Assembly: GCF_017815135.1 (NCBI RefSeq)
Contig: NZ_JAGJCF010000001.1
Coordinates: forward strand, 248,001 to 312,000
DNA from: Jiella mangrovi
Lineage (GTDB): Bacteria > Pseudomonadota > Alphaproteobacteria > Rhizobiales > Rhizobiaceae
DNA length: 64,000 nucleotides
Reading direction: 5' to 3'
How positions within the stretch are numbered: the stretch's first letter is position 1; every line of letters begins with the position of its first letter. Both the position numbers and the translations under genes were made by a program. A model generated the notes under the pieces. It had not been told where the DNA came from. It did not search any database and worked only from the letters and a program-made list of their open reading frames with translations. Shown here piece by piece: positions 57,246 to 64,000 of this stretch.

Positions 57246-58930
57246 GCCCGTTCTGGTCCGGGTCCGCGCTCGCTGTCGCCGCTCGGGCGACGGCGGCCGG
57301 GCTGACACTCTGGGCACTGGGCGCCTTCGCCCAAGGGCTCGGCTTTTCGTTCGTCGCCTGGTGCGCCTATGGGCTGCTAGCATACTTCGGCCTCGCGGCG
57401 GTCTGGTATCTCGTCCGGCGCTGGCGGGACGCCCGTGCCCTGGCGGCCGTGCTGGAGCCGACCGGCCTCTACGGTCATGGCCATATCGCGGATGAAGCCC
57501 ACGTCGCCGAATACGGACTTGCCGACCCGTCCTATGACGGATCGGGCCTTTTCCTCGGCGCGGTCGGCCAGACCATCCTGAGCTACAAGGGATATTCTCA
57601 CGTATCGGTCCGCGCGCCGAACGGCGGCGGCAAATCGGAATCTCTTGTCATGACCAATTGCCTTGGCCTTGGCGCCGACCGCAATCTCGTCGTGACGGCC
57701 AAAGGCGGCGAGGTCGCCAGCATCACGTTGCGTCACCGGCGCGACCGTCTCAAGCAGAATGTCGCGATCATCAATCCGTGGAGGATCGACGATCTGCCGA
57801 ACTTCGATTTCAATCCGCTTCAAGTGCTGGTGCGCATGGCCGCGACCGGCGATCCCGAGATCGTCGATTTCGCGCGGGCAATCTTCTCCGTCCTGGTCCC
57901 GGAGCCCGAACAGTCGGGCGACAACAAGTTTTTCCGGGAAGCCGCCAAGGACTTGCTGGTGTGGCTCGCCATCGCCCTCGCTTATTGGGAGGCGGAGACT
58001 GGTGAACTGGTCTGCAACCTCCCATATCTCTACCGCGTCATCGGCGGCGGTGATGAGAGTCTCGGGCCCTGGCTCGTCCGCATGCAGTCCACGGACGCCG
58101 GCAGCGGTCTTCTGAAGGTCGCGGCCGGCCGGATCACGGCGAAGGCCAAACGCTCCGAAAAGACCTTCGAGAATGTCCTGAGCGAAGCGCAGAATGCGCT
58201 GGCGATTTTCGACCCGCATGGGCCTTTGGGCCGGGCGATGGAATATTCCGACTTCGATCCGCAAGACCTCAAGAACAAGAAGATGTCGATCTACATCGTC
58301 GCGCCGCCGGAGAAGCTGATCGGCGAGTACGGCAAATGGATGGGACTGGTCGTCGATGTCCTGATCCGCACCTGCCTGCAGGCACGCAAGGCGGAGCCCC
58401 GCGTGACGTTCCTATTGGACGAGTTCGCCAACTTATCCACGACAGCGCTGCCCGCTATTCTGCCCGCCCTTTATATCGGCAGGGCCTATGGGACTCAGAT
58501 CGTAACCTTCGTCCAGGACCGGCGCTCCTACGAACGATACGGCAAGGAATCTTCCGCCTTCGATACGCAATGTGACGTGATCTGCAGCTGGGGTGTGCGC
58601 GACCTGAACGATGCCGAGTGGATCGAGAAGCGCAGCGGACAGGCAAGCGTCATCACCGAATCCGGCACTATCCCGGCTGACGCATCCTCCGGCGATCTCG
58701 ACACAGGCCGGGCCTCGATGGGCCTCTCCGAAAAAGCCATCCCGGTCATCCGCAAGGACCAAGCGATCCAGCTTCCGGACCACACGCACCTGATTTTCTA
58801 CAAGAACAAGGCCCCGATCCTGGCCGATCTGATCAGCTACAAGATGGTCGATCCGTGGGTACGGCAGGCCGATATTCCGCAGGGCGATCCGGAGCGCTTC
58901 CCGATCCGCTTCAAACTCAAAGGGCGCTGA
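57242..58930 (+). CDS. Type IV coupling protein, TraG/VirD4 family
   Basis: A 562-aa inner-membrane ATPase that would bring the relaxosome to the transfer channel. Two N-terminal membrane helices (about 10-35 and 38-58) are followed by Walker A VRAPNGGGKSES (125-134) and Walker B TFLLDEFANLS (389-399). The TraG block GHGHIADEAH precedes them. The start is GTG at 57242, overlapping the previous stop. The rest of a mating-pair apparatus (VirB4/VirB11-type ATPases) is not in this window, so the element may be mobilisable, or those genes lie beyond the end. Confidence 0.92.
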   Translation: MSPFWSGSALAVAARATAAGLTLWALGAFAQGLGFSFVAWCAYGLLAYFGLAAVWYLVRRWRDARALAAVLEPTGLYGHGHIADEAHVAEYGLADPSYDGSGLFLGAVGQTILSYKGYSHVSVRAPNGGGKSESLVMTNCLGLGADRNLVVTAKGGEVASITLRHRRDRLKQNVAIINPWRIDDLPNFDFNPLQVLVRMAATGDPEIVDFARAIFSVLVPEPEQSGDNKFFREAAKDLLVWLAIALAYWEAETGELVCNLPYLYRVIGGGDESLGPWLVRMQSTDAGSGLLKVAAGRITAKAKRSEKTFENVLSEAQNALAIFDPHGPLGRAMEYSDFDPQDLKNKKMSIYIVAPPEKLIGEYGKWMGLVVDVLIRTCLQARKAEPRVTFLLDEFANLSTTALPAILPALYIGRAYGTQIVTFVQDRRSYERYGKESSAFDTQCDVICSWGVRDLNDAEWIEKRSGQASVITESGTIPADASSGDLDTGRASMGLSEKAIPVIRKDQAIQLPDHTHLIFYKNKAPILADLISYKMVDPWVRQADIPQGDPERFPIRFKLKGR

Positions 58931-59152
58931 CAAGCGGCTGGTGAGCGCCGTATCGGCGCTTCGCCTCCGCGCATCCTGCCTCTTTTCCTGACGATGCGCC
59001 GCTGACGGCAGGGCGTCACCGCGATCCCGTCTCCCCTTCCGCCATGCGTCCCGCGTGGCCCGACCCGTCGCGCCGCTATCCAGGCGTGACCCTGCCGCCG
59101 CTTGGCCCAAAGCGCGGCTTTTCCTCCCCAACCACCAAAAAAGGAGATTTCA

Positions 59153-59503
59153 ATGCGCAAGCGTAAAATCCCGCGCGGCGGCGTGCTCGATGCCGTCGAT
59201 AGCGTGCCCATCACGCGAAGCCGCGCCGCCCCCGGCTTTCTGCCGTCCGCCTTCGCGCTGGTCACCATGCCGCTGGTTCTGGCCGCCGTCGTTCACCAGA
59301 CCGGCCTCCCGGCCCTTCGCTTCCAATACACCTACACCGGTACGCGAGAAGCGCGGCACGATCTCAGCTGCGATTACCTGACCGTCACCGGCATCCGCCG
59401 CGTCAGCCCGCCCCCCTACGGCATCAACCAGTGCGGTGTCATCGCCTGGTTTCCGGTCGAGTGGGACCGGCTCCCCATCCCCTTCATGTCGTCCGGAGAC
59501 TGA
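59153..59503 (+). CDS. Transfer-cluster membrane protein, unknown
   Basis: A 116-aa protein with a basic start (MRKRKIPRGG) and one membrane helix (SAFALVTMPLVLAAVV). A short periplasmic part contains two cysteines (SCDYLT, NQCGVIAW), which could form a disulfide. No family recognised. ATG at 59153 has AAGGAG. It opens a five-gene run of small membrane proteins after the coupling protein. Confidence 0.65.
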   Translation: MRKRKIPRGGVLDAVDSVPITRSRAAPGFLPSAFALVTMPLVLAAVVHQTGLPALRFQYTYTGTREARHDLSCDYLTVTGIRRVSPPPYGINQCGVIAWFPVEWDRLPIPFMSSGD

Positions 59504-59507
59504 TCCC

Positions 59508-60707
59508 ATGCGAAAAGCAACTATTCTCGCCGGCCTCATGGTGCTGGCGCTCATCTCGGCACTGGCGAACTATGTCGGCCTCGACATGATGATCGGCTCC
59601 GACAGTCTGTGGTGGAAGGGGTTCAGCGCCGTCATCGCCTTCGGCGTTTTCGTGACGATCGCGCTCTTCTGGCACATGGCGTTCGCGATCGTGCCGGACT
59701 TGCCCCGGCTGCGGGATCGCATCGCGGGGTGGGTCACCACCTATGCCGGTGCGGCCTTCCTAGTCGGCCTCTCGACGCTGTGGAACGTGGCGGCCCTCGG
59801 CGGCAATGAGGCGCGCGACGCCAGCCTGTCCGGCACGGTCGCGTCGGTCGAACGCTTTTTGGCCGACACTCTCTCGACTTCCGCGGATTTCCAGCCGCTG
59901 ATCCTCTCCCTCGGCCGTCTCGACAGCGAACTTACGATGAAGTCCGATTGCGAGCGCACGGCGGGCTGTATCACCGGCAGCGCCGGCGCAGGCGGGATTT
60001 CCGCGCTTATCGGCCAACTCGCCTCCAAGGCCAAAACCATCAAGGGCTCGGCGGAGGAAGCGCAAACCGTCTACGCGAAGCTCGGCGAGCGGGGCGCGGC
60101 CTGCATCGCGACAATGCGGGTCATGGCCAATTCCGGCGCCACGATCGAGGACCGCGCCGAAGGCGTCGCCCAGGGCGCCGATTGCGTCAATCAGGTAGCC
60201 GCCGAACTCCAGAATATCGAGGCCGGGCCGTCCATCCGTCATGCCCTCCTCACCTTCACCGATGGCGCCATTCTGCCGATCACGATCAAGACGGACAAGC
60301 AACGCGCGGCGGCGGATGCCGCGCTGGCCGGAATTTCTCAGACGGCGGCAAGCCTCGCGGGCTCGATCCCCGAGGTGAGCGCGGCGCAACCGGAACCGCC
60401 GGTCATCGCCCGGCCCAATCCGATCCAAGCCGTCCTGACGCATTACGATGCGATCCTGCCCGCCTGGGTCACCGGTATCAGCCTCGATCTCGTGCCGCTG
60501 GTGCTCCTCTCCTTCCTCTCGATCCGCGCAGCCGCCGATCGGGTGAATCCGGAGGCCAGGCTCCTGCGCACGCCGCTTGGCGACGTGCTGGATTCGGCGA
60601 AGCTGGTCGAGCGCATCGGAGCGCATCGTCCGGGAACGGTGGAGTACCTGCCGCCGGAACGCACGCCGCCCGGCTTCTTCTTTCCGCCGCGGAGAAAGCG
60701 GTCATGA
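59508..60707 (+). CDS. Multi-helix membrane protein of the transfer cluster, unknown
   Basis: A 399-aa protein with three N-terminal helices (ATILAGLMVLALISALANYV; GFSAVIAFGVFVTIALFW; TYAGAAFLVGLSTLWNV). A long helical external or periplasmic domain with paired cysteines (SDCERTAGC) follows. A fourth helix lies near residue 345 (LDLVPLVLLSFLSI), and the tail is proline-rich (PPGFFFPPRRKRS). No family recognised. ATG at 59508 lies four bases after the previous stop; it overlaps the next gene as ATGA. Confidence 0.65.
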   Translation: MRKATILAGLMVLALISALANYVGLDMMIGSDSLWWKGFSAVIAFGVFVTIALFWHMAFAIVPDLPRLRDRIAGWVTTYAGAAFLVGLSTLWNVAALGGNEARDASLSGTVASVERFLADTLSTSADFQPLILSLGRLDSELTMKSDCERTAGCITGSAGAGGISALIGQLASKAKTIKGSAEEAQTVYAKLGERGAACIATMRVMANSGATIEDRAEGVAQGADCVNQVAAELQNIEAGPSIRHALLTFTDGAILPITIKTDKQRAAADAALAGISQTAASLAGSIPEVSAAQPEPPVIARPNPIQAVLTHYDAILPAWVTGISLDLVPLVLLSFLSIRAAADRVNPEARLLRTPLGDVLDSAKLVERIGAHRPGTVEYLPPERTPPGFFFPPRRKRS

Positions 60708-61156
60708 GGGGGGCCCTCTTACTCCTGCGCGATTACGCCGCCGTCTATCTGACGGCGGCCCTCGTCGGCTCCCTCGTTGCCGCCGACATGATGAGCGCGT
60801 CCGGCCTGACCGTATCCGATCTCTGCGCCAGGCTGGCGCGCTGGCCGGACACGGCCAGCGCCGGAAAGCCCGGCGAAGTCCGGAACTACGTGCTTTTCAC
60901 CGAAGTGCCGTTTGAGGGGCGCACGGTCGTCACCGGCACCCGCTACGCTTCGAACGGCGATCAGACGATTACCGAGCAGTGGTGCTACCTGAGCGGAGAC
61001 GACAGGCCGGGTGCCATTGCCTCGCGGTTGCCGCTCGCGACCAAAGTGAACGGCAGCGTCACTCTCTCCCCCTTCAAGCGCGATGCCCTCGCGGTCTTCG
61101 GCCTCGACCGGGACGCCGTGAGGGCCCTCGTCGCGTCTCACTGCCGGTTCCAATGA
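60704..61156 (+). CDS. Transfer-cluster membrane protein, unknown
   Basis: A 150-aa protein with an N-terminal helix (YAAVYLTAALVGSLVAADM) and an exported-looking domain with three cysteines (DLCARL, EQWCYL, ASHCRF). Its ATG overlaps the preceding stop (ATGA at 60704). Co-translation with the 399-aa membrane protein suggests a complex. No family recognised. Confidence 0.6.
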   Translation: MRGALLLLRDYAAVYLTAALVGSLVAADMMSASGLTVSDLCARLARWPDTASAGKPGEVRNYVLFTEVPFEGRTVVTGTRYASNGDQTITEQWCYLSGDDRPGAIASRLPLATKVNGSVTLSPFKRDALAVFGLDRDAVRALVASHCRFQ

Positions 61157-61168
61157 AAGAGGTTCATC

Positions 61169-61663
61169 GTGTTCGAACGCCTTACCCACCTGTTTCCGCC
61201 CGCGCTCCTCGCCGGCCTCGCCATCTATGGCGGGGTCTGCTTTCTGTGGCTCCAGCCGATGGTCGAACGGCGGCTTGCTGCGCGAAACTATATCCCCGCC
61301 TGCGAGCGCGGATTGCTTGTCGCCGCGAAGGCCAGAGATAACCGGCAGCGCCAGGCCGAAGACGATGTCGGCTTGCTTCTCGACATGCTGCGCCAGACGC
61401 CTTTCGGCCAGATTCCCGGCGCGATGGAGCCCGTCGAACGGATGGGCGAATATGCCCGCCGCAAAGCCCGGTTGCCCGAGCGAACGATCGATCACAGCTC
61501 CCTTTGTGCCTGCGCGGTCGGAACGGCCTTCGCGGGCCAGAGCTTGCCGATGCTGCTCCACGTCATGAGCGGGCGAACATACAGGCCAGCGTCTCTCGAT
61601 AATCTTCCAGGCGATACCGCTCGCGCGCTGCGATCCGGTACGTGCACCTATGCCGGCACATAG
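61169..61663 (+). CDS. Transfer-cluster membrane-anchored protein, unknown
   Basis: A 164-aa protein with one N-terminal helix (LLAGLAIYGGVCFLWLQP). A helical charged domain with cysteines (IPACERG, SSLCACAVG, SGTCTY) follows. The start is GTG at 61169 with AAAGAGG upstream, 12 bases after the previous stop. No family recognised. Confidence 0.6.
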   Translation: MFERLTHLFPPALLAGLAIYGGVCFLWLQPMVERRLAARNYIPACERGLLVAAKARDNRQRQAEDDVGLLLDMLRQTPFGQIPGAMEPVERMGEYARRKARLPERTIDHSSLCACAVGTAFAGQSLPMLLHVMSGRTYRPASLDNLPGDTARALRSGTCTYAGT

Positions 61664-61674
61664 AGGAACAAGCT

Positions 61675-62091
61675 ATGGACCCCATCCTCCTCGCGGTACC
61701 CCGCTATGGTGTCACCGTGACAGCGCGGTTTCTGCGCACAAGGCTCAAGGACCAAGCGCTGGCACCGATCACCGCCGTCCGTATCGGCCGCGACCCGCTA
61801 TGGCTGGCGCTCGCCAGCGGCCTTGGTCTGGCGATGTTCGGGTTTCAGTTCGGCGATCTGCTCTATCCGGGTGAACGGGCGGCGCTGATGATGATCGGCG
61901 TTCTGCTGCTCGCCGGCGGCTATGCGGTCGCCTCGCTCCATCTCGGCACGCCGCATGTCGAACGCACCATGCTGTGGGCAGACATCTGGACGATTCGCAA
62001 AGTCCGGGACGCTCTCGCCGAAGCACGCGCCACGGGCGAGCGGCCGGCAGGGGGAGTCATGGAAATGGAAGATGAGGCGAAAGAAGGATGA
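61675..62091 (+). CDS. Two-helix membrane protein, DUF6232-like
   Basis: A 138-aa protein that begins with a short beta-rich block (VTVTARFLRTR, ITAVRIGRDP). Two hydrophobic segments follow (WLALASGLGLAMFGFQFG; LMMIGVLLLAGGYAVASL). The layout matches DUF6232 proteins, which have no known role; the match is by eye. ATG at 61675 has AGAGGAA. Last plus-strand gene of the run; convergent with the coiled-coil gene. Confidence 0.6.
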   Translation: MDPILLAVPRYGVTVTARFLRTRLKDQALAPITAVRIGRDPLWLALASGLGLAMFGFQFGDLLYPGERAALMMIGVLLLAGGYAVASLHLGTPHVERTMLWADIWTIRKVRDALAEARATGERPAGGVMEMEDEAKEG

Positions 62092-62136
62092 CCCGCCGAA
62101 AGCGCGCCTCATGGAGGCGAGCGCAGAACCGGAAAT

Positions 62137-62868
62137 CTAAAGGTTCAGCGTCTCGAAGCGGTTTGCCGGAATAGGCGTTTCCGCTGCCGGAGCGATGGAC
62201 TTGGTGAAGCTGCCTGACAGGTTCGGAATCTGCGGCTCCTCGTAACCGGGCATGTGGCGTTTCACTGCGTCCGGCATCTCGAAATCCAGATCGTCTTTCA
62301 TCTGATCGAGGTCGGCCTTGCTGATTCCGTCCTCACCGAGTCTCTCACGCGCGACGTCGAGCTTTTCCTGATATTCGAGCAGTTCGCTGCGCTCGGCTTC
62401 AAGGCTCTCCCAATTATCGAGCTGGGCTTTGTACGGCTCCCATTTCGTGTGGAAGTCGGCGATTTCGTCGGGACTGAGGACGCTGGGATCAAGCTCGGCA
62501 CCGAACTCATCGAAAACTCGGGTGCCGTCTTCGGTCTTGAAGACCCGGCGTCCGTCTTCGCTCACGTAGGCCTTTGCCAGCATGTCATCGAGCCGCTCTT
62601 TCGCCGCATCGAGCTCGACGCGATTTTCTTCAATCGCTTCAACGACAGCCGTGTCATAGGTATCGAGCTGAACTTCGAACTCGGCGATCTCCACGTCCGT
62701 TGCCAGTACGACCGCGCTGATGGCATCCAGCGTATCGTCCAAACGGTCGGACGCTTCATCCTTCCGGCGTTGTTTCTCCTGCTGCTGACGAAACTGCACC
62801 TGCCGGCGGTGCCATTCGGCGCTCTCCGAAAGGGCCTTGTTCCAGCTCGCAGCAACGTTCAGGTTCAT
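62137..62868 (-). CDS. Coiled-coil protein of the mobile element
   Basis: A 243-aa protein dominated by charged helices (RRQVQFRQQQEKQRRKDEA; RLDDTLDAISAVV; YEKLD-like runs), with a beta patch in the middle (DGRRVFKTEDGTRVFDEFG). No family recognised. ATG at 62868 overlaps the TGA of the upstream secreted-protein gene as ATGA; a four-codon longer frame exists but that overlap favours this start. Possibly a structural or relaxosome-associated protein. Confidence 0.65.
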   Translation of the reverse strand: MNLNVAASWNKALSESAEWHRRQVQFRQQQEKQRRKDEASDRLDDTLDAISAVVLATDVEIAEFEVQLDTYDTAVVEAIEENRVELDAAKERLDDMLAKAYVSEDGRRVFKTEDGTRVFDEFGAELDPSVLSPDEIADFHTKWEPYKAQLDNWESLEAERSELLEYQEKLDVARERLGEDGISKADLDQMKDDLDFEMPDAVKRHMPGYEEPQIPNLSGSFTKSIAPAAETPIPANRFETLNL

Positions 62869-63221
62869 TCCGCCCCGCATTCCCGCTTGATCAGAGCGTA
62901 GATGATGGCAGCCGGGTATTTGTCGCGGTAATTCGAGTAGGCCGACATCACCTGACGAACGGCCTTCTCATTGTCTGCATAGTACCAGTCGTACATGCAT
63001 TGGACGCGCGGGCTTTCGCCGCCCGCCTGCAAGGCTGTGTGGTACATCAAGCCTTCGAGGATTCCGGAGGTATAGGCGCCCACTTCACGCGATTGCATGT
63101 TGTCGAGAACGACGCCCGCCGTCATCGCGGTGTCGGCCTGAGCCGCGCCGCCCATGAAAAGCATAGCGCCAGCAACGGCGCTGATATTCTGTGTGGCTGA
63201 TGCGGTATTACGACCCCACAT
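62865..63221 (-). CDS. Small exported protein, Rap1a/Tai-like by pattern
   Basis: A 118-aa precursor with a signal peptide (SAVAGAMLFMGGAAQA). The mature part has VGAYTSGILEGLMYHTAL, RVQCMYDWYY and a C-terminal Cys (IKRECGAE). This recalls the Rap1a/Tai immunity fold (small helical domain with a disulfide), but is only a pattern match. Translational overlap with the coiled-coil gene suggests a two-protein unit. If it is an immunity-type protein, its toxin is not seen here. Confidence 0.55.
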   Translation of the reverse strand: MWGRNTASATQNISAVAGAMLFMGGAAQADTAMTAGVVLDNMQSREVGAYTSGILEGLMYHTALQAGGESPRVQCMYDWYYADNEKAVRQVMSAYSNYRDKYPAAIIYALIKRECGAE

Positions 63222-63244
63222 AAAGGACCGTTTTCGTTTATTAT

Positions 63245-63274
63245 TTGCAAGTAGCGCACGAATTTATGTATAAT
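63245..63274 (+). promoter_or_regulatory. Promoter of the recombinase gene
   Basis: TTGCAA (63245-63250), an 18-base spacer and a perfect TATAAT (63269-63274) point to the recombinase. It lies about 125 bases before the ATG, leaving a leader with two dyads. Confidence 0.6.
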
Positions 63275-63293
63275 CTTGATAGTAATAGGATTT

Positions 63294-63328
63294 CCGCGAA
63301 TTTCGCGGGGTTGCCCGGTCTGACGGGC
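63294..63328. repeat. Two dyads between promoter and recombinase: possible res-like site
   Basis: CCGCGA-ATT-TCGCGG (63294-63308) and GCCCG...CGGGC (63313-63328) lie side by side upstream of the recombinase. Serine recombinases often act on, or repress from, such paired sites next to their own gene. They may simply be leader hairpins. Confidence 0.35.
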
Positions 63329-63397
63329 GCAGAGCACGGAAAGGGTCGATTATGTGGCGCAAATAGCGTCAATCAGCATATCAAATCACTGATTTAG

Positions 63398-64000
63398 ATG
63401 AAAAAGATTGCCTACATACGTGTGTCGACCACCGAGCAGCGTCCCGATCGTCAGATTGATGGGCTGCAGGACATCTGCGACGAGCTTCATATCGAAACCT
63501 TGTCGGCTGTCAGTAAGCAGCGGCCTGTCTTCGACACGGCCCTCCAGCGCCTTGAACCTGGCGACATATTCGTCGTCTGGGACCTTGATCGGGCGTTTCG
63601 CTCGGTCATCGATGCACTCACGGAAGCCGAAAAGCTGCGCGAGCGCGGCGTCGGGTTCCAGATCGCCAATCTCAGTATCGACACGACTTCACCGGCTGGG
63701 ATGTTTGTCTACACAATTGTTTCAGCCTTGGCGGAATTCGAGCGGCGGACATTGTCACAGCGGACCAAAGAGGGACTGGAAGCCGCCCGCCGACGCGGCA
63801 AGCGCCTTGGAAGGCCCCCGAAGATCAGCCCCGAGCAACTTGAGAAAGCCAAGGAACACCTAAAGAATGGAGTTACGCCCAGCAGCGTCGCAAGCGAATT
63901 CGGTGTGGCCCCGTGGAGCCTTCGGCGCGCATTGAGGCGAGGCCCCTTCGCAAATGTCCAATTGCCCTCCGAAGAAGTGGACAATGTTGACCTCACTCGC
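63398..64000 (+). CDS. Serine recombinase (resolvase/invertase family), cut by the window end
   Basis: The first 201 codons are present with no stop before the end of the sequence. The N-terminal catalytic block is AYIRVSTTEQRPDRQIDGL (nucleophile in RVS). FVVWDLDRAFRS and EFERRTLSQRTKEGLEAAR follow, with RRGKRLGRPP leading to the C-terminal helix-turn-helix (VTPSSVASEFGVAPWSLRRAL). Such enzymes resolve cointegrates, invert segments or move elements. ATG at 63398 gives the standard N-terminus; its ribosome site is poor. It probably maintains or moves the mobile element. Confidence 0.92.
   Translation, partial: MKKIAYIRVSTTEQRPDRQIDGLQDICDELHIETLSAVSKQRPVFDTALQRLEPGDIFVVWDLDRAFRSVIDALTEAEKLRERGVGFQIANLSIDTTSPAGMFVYTIVSALAEFERRTLSQRTKEGLEAARRRGKRLGRPPKISPEQLEKAKEHLKNGVTPSSVASEFGVAPWSLRRALRRGPFANVQLPSEEVDNVDLTR

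Noticed and set aside
56697-57383. Upstream extension of the 90-aa minus-strand gene to 319 codons
   Set aside because: The extension lies opposite the 170-aa gene and the coupling-protein gene, and an internal ATG with a good ribosome site explains the real gene.

Overview
The window is high-GC DNA with alphaproteobacterial gene content and gene order, most likely from the order Hyphomicrobiales (Rhizobiales). The clues are the ybgC-tolQ-tolR-tolA-tolB-pal-cpoB-tilS-ftsH-glmM series, the pmbA-cysQ-DUF4170-acyltransferase-waaA-lpxK lipid A/Kdo series, DUF2093 beside mutL, and CtrA-like TTAA-N7 boxes. A marine or phyllosphere family such as Aurantimonadaceae is possible, but I cannot settle genus or species from this sequence alone.

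Layout. 1-6.2 kb: xylose isomerase, a TPR-sulfotransferase, and a sugar/inositol-type oxidoreductase plus isomerase pair, with an AT-richer 140-aa membrane-protein gene wedged between the pair. 6.4-9 kb: a Tat-exported aldo/keto reductase, a DUF6064 membrane protein and an outer-membrane-like barrel. 9.2-19.2 kb: mutL, DUF2093, the lipid A/Kdo operon and a CPA2/Kef-type antiporter. 19.3-24.8 kb: an outer-membrane beta-barrel and pstSCAB without phoU/phoB. 25.1-37.3 kb: glmM, ftsH, tilS and the Tol-Pal envelope-constriction system. 37.4-49.4 kb: a secreted phytase-esterase-like protein, then a catabolic block of Rieske oxygenase, agmatinase-type ureohydrolase, ArgE-type deacylase, DHA2 exporter, polar amino-acid ABC importer and HutC-type GntR regulator. 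49.4 kb to the end: a mobile element.

The mobile element starts with a palindrome-rich oriT candidate, mobC and a relaxase. It continues with a coupling protein (VirD4/TraG), several unrecognised membrane proteins and a serine recombinase that runs off the window end. Between the relaxase and the transfer block lies an AT-rich cargo pair on the opposite strand. This pair is a 178-aa protein with MORN/YwqK-like repeats, followed by a 1073-aa P-loop NTPase with about ten C-terminal ankyrin repeats. That architecture (unknown N-terminus, STAND-like NTPase, repeat sensor) and its cargo position make it the best candidate in the window for an undescribed defence or conflict system.

Functional themes: the core half is envelope biogenesis and maintenance (lipid A, Tol-Pal, PstSCAB, GlmM, FtsH). 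The middle is nitrogenous-compound uptake and breakdown, probably for a guanidino or N-acyl compound. The right end is horizontally acquired. Many start codons were moved from the longest open frame to the ATG/GTG/TTG supported by a ribosome binding site, a family N-terminus or translational overlap. The reasons are given per gene.
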